This document shows positions 1 to 8,348 of a stretch of 64,000 nucleotides of DNA, in pieces. The position numbers and the translations under genes are program-made. Under the pieces are notes generated by a model, which was not told where the DNA came from, made no database searches, and saw only the letters and a program-made list of their open reading frames with translations. The stretch covers positions 124,001-188,000 of the forward strand of contig JALFLK010000009.1 in NCBI GenBank assembly GCA_022774755.1, in the 5' to 3' direction. Within the stretch, counting starts at the first letter, position 1, and each line of letters begins with the position of its first letter. Source of the DNA: a bacterium (GTDB taxonomy: Bacteria > Bacillota > Clostridia > Oscillospirales > Acutalibacteraceae).

Positions 1-1167
1 TGGAGCAATGTACGCTGCTACGCATATACAGACGACGGCGTAGAGCCTAACGGTACTTGGGATACGGCAACTATTATGACGTCTGATTCTTCAATGGGCA
101 GCGGATGGCTTAAAGCTACCATCCCGGCAGGAAGCTGTTACGTAATGTTCCACCCCGCTTCAGGTTCTTCACAGGAGCCCGGTCAGGGTGCAAGCGGTTA
201 TCCTGTATCGGGCGAAGGATGGATTCAGAATAAAACCGTAACATTTAACTGCCAGATTATCACAAGCCACATTGATGAAGCAACCGGTAAACAGCTTACA
301 GCTGATGAGGTGCAGTCGCTTAATAAGGTTACAAGCAGCGGTGCTTATTCAACATCTCCAAAGACAGAGCTGGGAACAGTGATAGCTGCTCCTGTAAATG
401 CTTCCGGCAATTACACCGCAGGCGTTACAAATGTAGTTTATCTGTATAACACAGGAGTTGTACCTACAACTTCACCTGTTACAACATCACCTCAGCCGAC
501 AACACAGCCTGCAACTTCAGTGTCGGAAATTATTATAGGCGATACAAATCTCAATAATATAGTTGACATAAGAGACGCATCCCTGCTTCAGTCATTCCTT
601 GCAAAGAGCGATGATTTGACTCAGTACCAGAAGATGGCGGCAGATGTTGACGGCGACGAAACCATAAGCATCAGAGACGCTACGTGTATCCAGAGTTATC
701 TTGCAAAGGATTACAGCAACTCAGGCAATGCAGGCAAGGTTATCGAGATTGTAATGCCTACAACTCCTCCGGAACCGACTACTCAGCCTGTTACCGAGGC
801 TCCCACAACGGCTCCGCCGACAACTGAACCTCCGACAACAGAGCCTCCGGCAGGTTCATACACAGTTAAGTTCTCCAACTCTCAGCACTGGAGCGGAACA
901 ATTTACTGCTATTACTGGGCAGATGACGGAACAGCTCCTGCAGAGTGGCCGGGAACTCAGATGACATTTGTTAAGACCAATGACTACGGTGAGGATGTTT
1001 ACTCTATTGATGTTCCCTCAAGCTATACAAATCTGATTTTCACTAATAATGCTAAAAAGCAGACAAATGATATAGTTTATGATGGCTCAGAGGGCTACTA
1101 TGCAAGCACAACAACGAGCACCGATCTTTACGGCAACACAGTATACCAGGCAAAACCCTGGGCATAA
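1..1167 (+). CDS. Dockerin protein with starch-binding-like modules (5' partial)
   Basis: The frame is open from base 1, so the gene starts outside the window; only the C-terminal 388 residues are seen. Order: the end of an aromatic-rich beta module beginning WSNVRCYAY (resembles a CBM26-type starch-binding module), a stretch resembling a MucBP repeat (about residues 95-150), a Thr/Pro linker, a type I dockerin (about 178-235) with two calcium loops (DTNLNNIVD and DVDGDETIS), a second Thr/Pro linker, and a C-terminal CBM26-like module (WSGTIYCYYW). Dockerins plug enzymes or binding proteins into cohesin scaffolds outside the cell; starch modules flanking a dockerin suggest an amylosome component. 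Whether a catalytic domain lies upstream cannot be seen. Dockerin call is firm; the starch-binding and MucBP calls are by resemblance. Confidence 0.82.
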   Translation, partial: WSNVRCYAYTDDGVEPNGTWDTATIMTSDSSMGSGWLKATIPAGSCYVMFHPASGSSQEPGQGASGYPVSGEGWIQNKTVTFNCQIITSHIDEATGKQLTADEVQSLNKVTSSGAYSTSPKTELGTVIAAPVNASGNYTAGVTNVVYLYNTGVVPTTSPVTTSPQPTTQPATSVSEIIIGDTNLNNIVDIRDASLLQSFLAKSDDLTQYQKMAADVDGDETISIRDATCIQSYLAKDYSNSGNAGKVIEIVMPTTPPEPTTQPVTEAPTTAPPTTEPPTTEPPAGSYTVKFSNSQHWSGTIYCYYWADDGTAPAEWPGTQMTFVKTNDYGEDVYSIDVPSSYTNLIFTNNAKKQTNDIVYDGSEGYYASTTTSTDLYGNTVYQAKPWA

Positions 1168-1220
1168 CTGAATATCAGCTATATTGCTAATCTTGCGATT
1201 AGAGATATACACAAACACAC

Positions 1221-1258
1221 AAACCAAAAAGCCGCCCGACAGGGTGGCTTTTTGGTTT
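1221..1258 (+). terminator. Intrinsic terminator of the dockerin gene
   Basis: A 17-bp stem (1221-1237 with 1242-1258, one G-T pair) closes on a 4-base loop and carries T runs in its right arm. It sits 54 bases after the stop codon at 1167. The rest of 1259-1467 is AT-rich with no gene seen. Confidence 0.85.
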
Positions 1259-1467
1259 CCTGAGGCTATCCAAAAATATGATAATACAGAATTGTTTATC
1301 CGTAAAACCTATCCGTAACTTAAAATTCATACGAATACATTGCAATTATGTCGTTGAGTTTCAGCGAAAAAATATAACAGACAGATTTGTTATTATCATT
1401 AAAAATATATATCATTTCTTCATTTCATACCCTTATTTTATATTTTATTGAAAAAGCAAAATATGTT

Positions 1468-1496
1468 TTGACACAGCAGACATATTGTGCTAAAAT
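1468..1496 (+). promoter_or_regulatory. Sigma-A promoter of the dlt-like operon
   Basis: TTGACA at 1468-1473 and TAAAAT at 1491-1496 are separated by exactly 17 bases, about 48 bases upstream of the first start codon of the operon. No other promoter is evident before the terminator at 7459, so the five genes are probably one transcript. Confidence 0.75.
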
Positions 1497-1544
1497 ATAT
1501 ATGTTAATAATATAATGCGATAGAATGTGTTGGGAGTAGACAAA

Positions 1545-3050
1545 ATGCAAACATCGGTTATAAATTGGCTTGACAATGTTGTAACGCAATTTCCGAATAA
1601 GACAGCGTTTTATGACACAAGCTCACAAATTACTTTTTCAGAATTTAATGAATATACAAAAAACATCGGAACCTTTGTTGCTCAGAGAGTGAGCCCCCTT
1701 AGTCCCGTTATTGTAATGACCGGACGGCACATTATGACTCCTGCGTGTTATCTGGGCGTAGCAAGGGCAGGCTGCTTTTATGCAGCTATGGATGCTGCAA
1801 TGCCTGTGCATAGGCTTAACCAGATTATCGGAGTAATTAAGTCGGCTCATATGATTGTGGACCGTGAACACCTGGAAATTGCCGAAAGTCTGGATTTCAG
1901 CGGTGATATTTATATTCTTGAGGATATATTGGAGACACCGTCTAATGCAGAGCTGCTTACAAAAGCTACAACAAATATCACGGAGCAAACGCCCCTTTAT
2001 GCGATTTTCACCTCGGGTTCAACAGGCGTTCCCAAGGGAGTTATCACTTCCCATCATTCCTTGATGTGCTATATTGACGCAGTAAACAATGTTCTTAAGC
2101 TTACTCCGGATGATGTGCTGGGCAATCAGTCGCCCCTTGATTATATTGCGGCGGTAAGAGATATATACCTTCCCCTGAGAACGGGCGCTTCAACAGTTAT
2201 AATTCCGAAAAATGAATTTGCAATGCCTGCGCAGCTTTTTGAAACACTTAATAATTATAAGGTAACAACGCTGTGCTGGAGTGTTGCAGGCATTGAATTG
2301 CCGGCTAAGTTGGGCGCATTTGACATTATAAAACCGCAGTACCTTAACAAGGTTATTTTCTCAGGTTCGGTTATGCCGTGCAAATATCTGAAAATATGGC
2401 AGGAGAATTTGCCCGATGCAATGTTTGTAAATCAGTATGGACCTACTGAGGCTACCGCTTCCTGCACATACTATGTCGTAAAGGAAAAGGTGGAGGACGA
2501 TACCGTTCTTCCTATCGGCGTTCCCTATGAAAATTACAGGGTTGTTCTTCTTAACGAGGACGGAACTCCCACAAAGCAGGGAGAAATCGGCGAGATATGC
2601 GTTTCCGGACCTATTCTTGCCCTGGGATATTACGGGGAAAAGGAAAAAACCGAGGCTTCGTTTGTTCAAAATCCCCTTAACCCCAATTACCGTGATTTAA
2701 TTTATAAAACCGGAGATTTAGGAAGTATCAGGGAAGACGGAGTGCTTGAGTTTCACGGAAGGAAAGACCGCCAGATAAAGCATATGGGTCACCGAATTGA
2801 ACTTGGCGAAATAGAAGAGACAGCAAAACAAATCAGCGGTGTTACCGATTGCTGTTCTCTGTATTATAAAGAAAAAGAAAAGCTGTATCTGTTTTATACA
2901 GGCGACGCAGACGCTAAAGAGATTGTTCTGCATTTCAGAAAAAATCTCCCTGCGTTTATGACGCCGAGAAAGCTTGTTAATCTCGAAGAGATGCCTCATT
3001 TGCCTAACGGCAAGATTGATATGCAGGCGTTAAAATCTCAAATGAAATAA
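1545..3050 (+). CDS. DltA-like amino-acid adenylating ligase
   Basis: ATP-dependent ligase of the ANL superfamily, expected to activate a carboxylate as acyl-AMP and load it on the carrier protein encoded next. Visible motifs: phosphate loop TSGSTGVPKG, YGPTEAT, YKTGDLG, and the C-terminal catalytic lysine in NGKID. At 501 residues it matches D-alanine:carrier ligase DltA in length. The ATG at 1545 with GGGAG upstream is chosen over a GTG at 1527. First gene of the dlt-like operon. The substrate amino acid cannot be read from the sequence; a neighbouring PLP decarboxylase argues that it may not be plain D-alanine. Confidence 0.88.
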   Translation: MQTSVINWLDNVVTQFPNKTAFYDTSSQITFSEFNEYTKNIGTFVAQRVSPLSPVIVMTGRHIMTPACYLGVARAGCFYAAMDAAMPVHRLNQIIGVIKSAHMIVDREHLEIAESLDFSGDIYILEDILETPSNAELLTKATTNITEQTPLYAIFTSGSTGVPKGVITSHHSLMCYIDAVNNVLKLTPDDVLGNQSPLDYIAAVRDIYLPLRTGASTVIIPKNEFAMPAQLFETLNNYKVTTLCWSVAGIELPAKLGAFDIIKPQYLNKVIFSGSVMPCKYLKIWQENLPDAMFVNQYGPTEATASCTYYVVKEKVEDDTVLPIGVPYENYRVVLLNEDGTPTKQGEIGEICVSGPILALGYYGEKEKTEASFVQNPLNPNYRDLIYKTGDLGSIREDGVLEFHGRKDRQIKHMGHRIELGEIEETAKQISGVTDCCSLYYKEKEKLYLFYTGDADAKEIVLHFRKNLPAFMTPRKLVNLEEMPHLPNGKIDMQALKSQMK

Positions 3051-3081
3051 ATTTATTACAAACAGTAAAGGAGTAATTATC

Positions 3082-3309
3082 ATGGATGAACTTATGGAAA
3101 TTCTTGAAGAATTAAGACCTGATGTAGATTTTGAAAATGAGAAGGCGCTTATTACCGACGGCGTTCTTGATTCTTTTGATATTGTTGCGCTGGTAGGCGA
3201 ACTTAACGACGCTTTTGATGTTGAGATTAAGCCCAACAACCTCGTTCCGGATAACTTCAATTCAGCCGAGGCAATGTGGCAGCTTATTACAAAGCTTCAG
3301 GACGAATAA
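3082..3309 (+). CDS. Acyl/aminoacyl carrier protein (DltC-like)
   Basis: A 75-residue acidic carrier protein. Serine 31 in the GVLDSFD motif is the expected 4'-phosphopantetheine attachment site. A good ribosome site (AAAGGAG) precedes the ATG. It should receive the aminoacyl group from the ligase at 1545-3050 and present it to the decarboxylase and/or the MBOAT protein. Length and acidity fit DltC and the carrier proteins of butirosin-type pathways equally well. Confidence 0.88.
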   Translation: MDELMEILEELRPDVDFENEKALITDGVLDSFDIVALVGELNDAFDVEIKPNNLVPDNFNSAEAMWQLITKLQDE

Positions 3310-3319
3310 GAGGTCAAAT

Positions 3320-4507
3320 ATGACAGACAATTTGCGCAAAGAGCTTGCTCAGGAATTGGGAACTCCCTCATATATTTATGATGAAGACGAGTTTTTTCAG
3401 AGAGTACAGCTTGTAAAAAAAGAATTCGGTGAAAAGGTGGGTATTTGCTTTTCTATAAAAGCAAATCCCTTTTTACTGGCAAATCTCCCTTCGGAATTTG
3501 ACAAAATTGAAGTTTGCAGTCCGGGGGAACTGACAATTTGTGAAAAAACAAACACCGATATGAGCAAAATCATATTTTCCGGTGTAAATAAGACAATGCC
3601 CGATGTTGAACGTGCGATGTCTAACTGCGTGGGAACCTTCACGGCAGAGAGCCTTATGCATGTAAATTTGATTAACGAGAGCGCCTGCAAACACGGCAAG
3701 CGTGTGCCGGTGCTTCTGCGATTAACAGGCGGCAGTCAGTTTGGTATGGATGAGCCCGAGTTCCTTGATGTTGTAAAAAACCGAGAAAGCTACAAAGGCA
3801 TTGAGATTGTGGGCGTTCACTATTTTACAGGAACACAAAAGCGTAAACCGGCGGCGATTATTAAAGAGCTTGATTTGGTTGACAGCTTTGTAGATAAGGT
3901 AAAATCTGAACTGGGCTTTGAGCTTAAGCGTGTTGAATACGGCACAGGATTGGCTGTTGATTACTTTAACGAAAACGGCGACGCCACCGAGGCAGAGAGA
4001 CTTTCTGCTATTTCCGAAAGGGTAAGGGAGCTTGGCGAAAAGGTGGAGCTTACCGTAGAAATGGGCAGATTTTTTGCGGCGCCCTGCGGACATTATTTTA
4101 CAAAGGTAATTGACACAAAAACAAATATGGGAATAAATTACGCTATATGCGACGGCGGACTTAATCAGCTGAAGTATGACGGACAAATTCAGGGAATGCA
4201 GATTCCGTCTATAAATCACATTAAGTTCAGAGATGCCGAAAGCGAAGCGTCCGCAAAGCCCTGGACTTTGTGCGGAAGCCTTTGCACTACGGCGGACGTT
4301 CTTGCACGAAATGTAGAATTAACCGATTTGCAAAGCGGCGATGTACTTGTTTTTAACCGTACCGGCGCATATTCCGTTATGGAAGGTATGGCGGTTTTCC
4401 TCAGCAGGGAGATGCCGAAAATTGCTCTTTATTCCCGAGAAAAGGGACTTAGGGTTATCAGGAATTTTATTCATTCCGATATTTTTAACACACCTGATTT
4501 GGGGTAA
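3320..4507 (+). CDS. Fold-III PLP decarboxylase (LysA/BtrK-like) within dlt-like operon
   Basis: A 395-residue type III PLP enzyme of the diaminopimelate/ornithine decarboxylase group. Visible: PLP lysine K47 in SIKANP, an HYFTGTQ segment aligning with the HIGSQ region, EMGRFF in place of EPGR, and the C-terminal catalytic cysteine motif CGSLCTTAD. ATG 3320 with AGAGG upstream is chosen; the longer open frame overlaps the carrier gene. The position between a carrier protein and an acyltransferase recalls BtrK of butirosin synthesis, which decarboxylates glutamyl bound to a carrier. Decarboxylation of a carrier-bound or free diacidic amino acid is inferred; it could also be an ordinary diaminopimelate decarboxylase or a relative with racemase-like chemistry. 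Confidence 0.8.
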   Translation: MTDNLRKELAQELGTPSYIYDEDEFFQRVQLVKKEFGEKVGICFSIKANPFLLANLPSEFDKIEVCSPGELTICEKTNTDMSKIIFSGVNKTMPDVERAMSNCVGTFTAESLMHVNLINESACKHGKRVPVLLRLTGGSQFGMDEPEFLDVVKNRESYKGIEIVGVHYFTGTQKRKPAAIIKELDLVDSFVDKVKSELGFELKRVEYGTGLAVDYFNENGDATEAERLSAISERVRELGEKVELTVEMGRFFAAPCGHYFTKVIDTKTNMGINYAICDGGLNQLKYDGQIQGMQIPSINHIKFRDAESEASAKPWTLCGSLCTTADVLARNVELTDLQSGDVLVFNRTGAYSVMEGMAVFLSREMPKIALYSREKGLRVIRNFIHSDIFNTPDLG

Positions 4508-4524
4508 CGGAAAGGTAGAAATCT

Positions 4525-6159
4525 GTGAAAGAAATTCTGAATTTTGCATCGCTTAATTTTTTAGCGTTTGTATCTGTTACAATTTTACTGTACTTTTTGT
4601 TTCCGCTGAAAAAGCAAAAATGGGTGGTATTGCTTGTATCAAGCTATACTTTTTATTTGCTTGCAGGCTACAAGTATGCATACTTTATTGTGTTCACCAC
4701 AATAACAACCTACCTTACGGCGCTTTGGCTTGACAGAATATCAAAAAACTCCAAAGCAAAAATAAAGCAAAACAAAGCCCAATGGTCACGGGAAGAAAAG
4801 AAAAAGTACAAAAGCAGTATAAAAATAAAAAAACGCCTTGTAATGGCGCTTGTTTTAGTTGTAAACTTTGGCATACTGGGATTTTTGAAGTATTATAATT
4901 TCTTCTCAGGAAGCTTAAACGATGTTTTAGGCGTTTTCGGCGTCAGCTTTTCTGCGCCGACGCTGAAGCTTGTTCTGCCCTTGGGTATTTCTTTCTATAC
5001 TTTTCAGTCAATGGGTTACATAGTAGATGTTTACCGTGAAAAGGTGGCGGCAGAGAAAAATCCGGCAAAGCTTGCTTTGTTTGTTTCGTTTTTTCCGCAG
5101 ATTATCCAAGGTCCTATCAGCTTTTATGACCAGCTTGCTCACCAGCTTTACGAGCCTCATAATTTTGATTTTACCAGGTTTAAGTACGGTATGGAGCTTA
5201 TACTTTGGGGATTTTTCAAAAAGCTGGTTATCGCCGACAGAGCGGTAATTGCTATACAGGCGTTCCAAAAGGGAAACACCGACTTTGGCGGAACGACAAT
5301 AACATTTATAATTCTTCTCTATGCGCTTCAGCTTTACGCTGATTTTTCCGGCGGTATAGATATTTCAAGAGGTATTGCCCAGATTTTTGGCATTGATATG
5401 GTTGATAACTTTAAGCGGCCGTATTTTGCAAAGAGTATCAACGATTACTGGCGCAGATGGCATATTACGCTGGGAGCCTGGCTAAAAAATTATCTGTTCT
5501 ATCCCATTGCTATGTCCAATGTATTTATAAACGCCAGCAAAAAAATGAAGAATACAAAGTTCGGCGCAACAAAGGCAGGAGCGCATATTGCAAAGGTGCT
5601 CCCCACAAGCTTTGCGTCTTTGGTCGTGTTCCTTGTTGTGGGTATTTGGCACGGAGCAAACTGGAAATATGTGGCATTCGGTCTTTGGAACGGCCTTATT
5701 ATTATGATTTCCATTTTGCTTAAGCCCGTTTTTGACTGGACTCTGGCTAAGCTCAGGATAAATCCCAAAAGCTTCCTGTACGGCGTGTTCCAGATGTTCA
5801 GAACCTTTATTGTAGTTATTATCGGATATGTATTTGATGTTGCCATTAACTTTACCGGTTCTATGAGAATGCTTAAAAGGGCAGTATTTAACCAGAATTT
5901 TGCAGAAGGCTGGAGCCAGATAAGCAATTTCGGACTGGGTAAAAAGGATTATCTGATATTGCTTATGGGTGCGCTGGTAATTTTTGTTGTAAGCGTAATC
6001 CAAGAGAGAAACAGCACGACTACGTTGCGGGAAATCCTTGATAAAAAGTCAATTTTGGTAAGATGGAGTCTTATCTTCGTATGTCTGGTAACAATTTTGA
6101 TTTTTGGAATTTACGGTCCCGGATACAATCCGGCAGAATTTGTTTATGCACAGTTTTAG
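4525..6159 (+). CDS. MBOAT membrane acyltransferase (DltB/AlgI-like)
   Basis: A polytopic protein of 544 residues of the membrane-bound O-acyltransferase family. Conserved pieces: QSMGYIVDVYR, the WRRWHITLG segment, and the catalytic-histidine motif GIWHGANW near residue 380. The start is a GTG at 4525 after AAAGG. MBOATs of this type pass an acyl or aminoacyl group from a carrier across the membrane to an extracellular sugar or polyol. It is longer than classical DltB (about 400 residues) and has a basic cytoplasmic loop around residues 72-105. In context it should use the aminoacyl carrier from 3082-3309. Confidence 0.9.
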   Translation: MKEILNFASLNFLAFVSVTILLYFLFPLKKQKWVVLLVSSYTFYLLAGYKYAYFIVFTTITTYLTALWLDRISKNSKAKIKQNKAQWSREEKKKYKSSIKIKKRLVMALVLVVNFGILGFLKYYNFFSGSLNDVLGVFGVSFSAPTLKLVLPLGISFYTFQSMGYIVDVYREKVAAEKNPAKLALFVSFFPQIIQGPISFYDQLAHQLYEPHNFDFTRFKYGMELILWGFFKKLVIADRAVIAIQAFQKGNTDFGGTTITFIILLYALQLYADFSGGIDISRGIAQIFGIDMVDNFKRPYFAKSINDYWRRWHITLGAWLKNYLFYPIAMSNVFINASKKMKNTKFGATKAGAHIAKVLPTSFASLVVFLVVGIWHGANWKYVAFGLWNGLIIMISILLKPVFDWTLAKLRINPKSFLYGVFQMFRTFIVVIIGYVFDVAINFTGSMRMLKRAVFNQNFAEGWSQISNFGLGKKDYLILLMGALVIFVVSVIQERNSTTTLREILDKKSILVRWSLIFVCLVTILIFGIYGPGYNPAEFVYAQF

Positions 6160-6170
6160 GAGCGTAGAAT

Positions 6171-7331
6171 ATGAAGGGTAAAGGCAAGGTTTACATTAAG
6201 AGAGCTGTAAGCATTGCAGCAATGGTGCTTGCGCTGGTTTTGTTTGTATTATTTTCGCAGGAATTCTTCTTGGCACGCTTCGATTCTAACGAAATTCGTG
6301 TTGACGGATTTTATGCCGAGGACAAAAATTCTGTGGATGTTGTGCTGATAGGAGCGAGCGATCTGTATTCAGGCTATTCTCCGGGAATTGCCTATGATAA
6401 ATTCGGTTATACAAGCTACTTGTTTGCTACCGGTGCAAATCCTATTTCTATATATGAATCGCAGATTAAAGAGGTACTTGCACATCAGTCGCCTAAGATG
6501 ATTGTTATAGAAGTGAACGGCGCCCTTTATAAGGACAGCAAAAAGCTTTATGATACGGGGAATCTTCATAAATATATTGACGATATGCCGTATTCGCTGA
6601 ATAAACTGCAAACAATAGCACAGCTTATTCCCTTTGAAAAGCAGTCGGAGTTTTACATTCCGTTTTTGAAATATCACGGCATATGGTCTGATTATCCCAG
6701 CGAGAAAAAAGAAAAGTGTCTTACAGCACGCTGGCAGCTTCAGTCAAGAGGATACTCACTTTTGAAAGGCAGTAATATAATTGCCGACATTGCAAAGCCG
6801 GCTAAGGATGTAAAACAAGATTTAAGCGATGACGACTCAAGACTTCCTTTGGATCCCGAGTCGGAGGAGTATTTTAGAAATCTGCTCACATATTTAAAGG
6901 ATAATAACATAAACAATGTGGTATTTGTCCGTTTTCCCCACCATGTTGACAATAAGGTTTACGACAGGTATCAGCGTACTAACCGCATCGGCGACATTAT
7001 TGAGGAGTACGGATATGACTTCTACAATTATGAGCGTTATATGGATAAAGTCGGCATTGACCTGAATACCGACTTTGGAAACAGTGAGCATTTGAATGTT
7101 TACGGTAATGAAAAGATGACCGATTGCATTGGCAAGCTTTTAACGGAGGAGTACGGTGTTACGCCCTCACAGCTTACAGACAAGCAGAAAGAAGAGTGGA
7201 AAAACTCTGTTGATTACACCAAACGCTACATAGAATATGTTAAGGAAAAAACAGACTCAAAGTCCGGCGAGTGGATTGCAGAAGACAGCAAAACAGTAGC
7301 TGTATTGGATTCTATGCCGTCGCAGGCGTAA
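6171..7331 (+). CDS. SGNH/DltD-like membrane-anchored partner
   Basis: 386 residues with one N-terminal membrane segment (about 10-32) and an extracellular SGNH-hydrolase-like domain. The nucleophile block is probably GASDLYSGY (about residues 62-70) and the C-terminal acid/histidine block is NSEHLNVYG. DltD and AlgJ/AlgX proteins with this layout are partners of MBOATs and complete acyl transfer to the surface polymer. It starts 11 bases after the MBOAT stop with GGAG upstream and ends the operon. The polymer substrate is unknown. Confidence 0.75.
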   Translation: MKGKGKVYIKRAVSIAAMVLALVLFVLFSQEFFLARFDSNEIRVDGFYAEDKNSVDVVLIGASDLYSGYSPGIAYDKFGYTSYLFATGANPISIYESQIKEVLAHQSPKMIVIEVNGALYKDSKKLYDTGNLHKYIDDMPYSLNKLQTIAQLIPFEKQSEFYIPFLKYHGIWSDYPSEKKEKCLTARWQLQSRGYSLLKGSNIIADIAKPAKDVKQDLSDDDSRLPLDPESEEYFRNLLTYLKDNNINNVVFVRFPHHVDNKVYDRYQRTNRIGDIIEEYGYDFYNYERYMDKVGIDLNTDFGNSEHLNVYGNEKMTDCIGKLLTEEYGVTPSQLTDKQKEEWKNSVDYTKRYIEYVKEKTDSKSGEWIAEDSKTVAVLDSMPSQA

Positions 7332-7458
7332 AGCTTCATTTACAGATATACCCTCTAACTTGTACATAGTGCCGGTTTTGGATTATTTACAGCGTTTATC
7401 GTGGTATTTACCGTTTATAATGTTTATAATACGGTTATTTAGCTAAAAAAGAACAGGC

Positions 7459-7493
7459 AAAAGCGTACATCATATTTTGATGTACGCTTTTTT
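7459..7493 (+). terminator. Terminator of dlt-like operon (bidirectional)
   Basis: A perfect 14-bp stem (7459-7472 with 7478-7491) with a 5-base loop, followed by T residues on the plus strand and preceded by A residues, so it could also stop transcripts arriving on the minus strand. Confidence 0.85.
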
Positions 7494-7499
7494 AGTTGG

Positions 7500-8348
7500 T
7501 TAGGTAATATATGGAATCGTTATTCTTACTTTTCGATTGAACAAAATTATATCCAATATTATATATATTAAAATTTATTAACTTAATTGTAAAATAAAAC
7601 ACCTTACTTATTATATTCCTATTTACACCACGAGTCTTCAGGTATTTCAACAAAGAATTTATTTCGACCGGTGTTCAAATTTTCATTTGATCGTATTCAA
7701 TGTTGATAAAGAACTCATAACGCCTAAAGGAAATAACCCCTCAATGTCATATATGCTCGCCGAATCTTTGATTATCAGTTATTGATGTATTCACAAATGT
7801 CAAACATTACGAACAAACACTTATAACAATTTCACGATTATGCAAGCTTCCAAAACTATATGTACAGTTTTCCTGCAAAAATCTCCGTTTTACAAGTCGT
7901 AAGTGCAACGCACCGAAATTGCGGCTGAATACATCATACGCATTTTAATTTACAGAAACTTTTAAATCTGCAAAGGAGACACTCCCGGGGATACGGAAAA
8001 GTTCTGATTTTGATTGCTGACATTAAATCCTATCATTTCTTTCAATTTGCACATTGTGTGCCTGTGATTAAGCTTTGCAATAATTTAATCTAATCTTTCC
8101 GTATGAAGTTAATATAAGGCAAAATATTATTATTTTCTCATCGGACTCACCTACTGATTATTTTAGGAGGATATCTCCTTTTGTTGTATATATTATATTA
8201 AATAAACTAACAAATGTCAATAGTTTTATTGAAAATTGTTATACAAACAATGAATTACAGATTTATTGAATATGACAACAGAAATTATCAATATTGCCAA
8301 AATATTAAAAATAAATTAGTAATTGTAACAAATGCTTTGCAGATAATC
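7500..8348. other. Gene-free AT-rich intergenic region
   Basis: This stretch between the convergent operon end and the deacetylase gene holds no open frame longer than about 60 codons on either strand that looks coding. I see a consensus promoter pointing into it on the minus strand (8192-8220) and a short imperfect palindrome around 8165-8179. A 30-codon frame with ATG near 8056 on the minus strand lacks a ribosome site. It may hold a non-coding RNA or a decayed gene; I cannot tell which. Confidence 0.5.
8192..8220 (-). promoter_or_regulatory. Orphan consensus sigma-A promoter
   Basis: On the minus strand TTGACA (8220-8215) and TATAAT (8197-8192) are both perfect consensus hexamers with a 17-base spacer. 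Transcription would begin near 8185 and run toward 7459, where the only visible stop is the hairpin. No convincing gene lies in that path. Confidence 0.65.

Noticed and set aside
8100..8185. Hammerhead-like or other ribozyme core in the RNA expected from the orphan promoter
   Set aside because: A GTCCGATGAG string looked suggestive, but the conserved core and pairing stems of a hammerhead are not present.
7332..8348. Remnant of an insertion sequence or decayed gene
   Set aside because: I translated the minus strand partly and found only frames up to about 30 codons without recognisable protein similarity; not enough to call a pseudogene.
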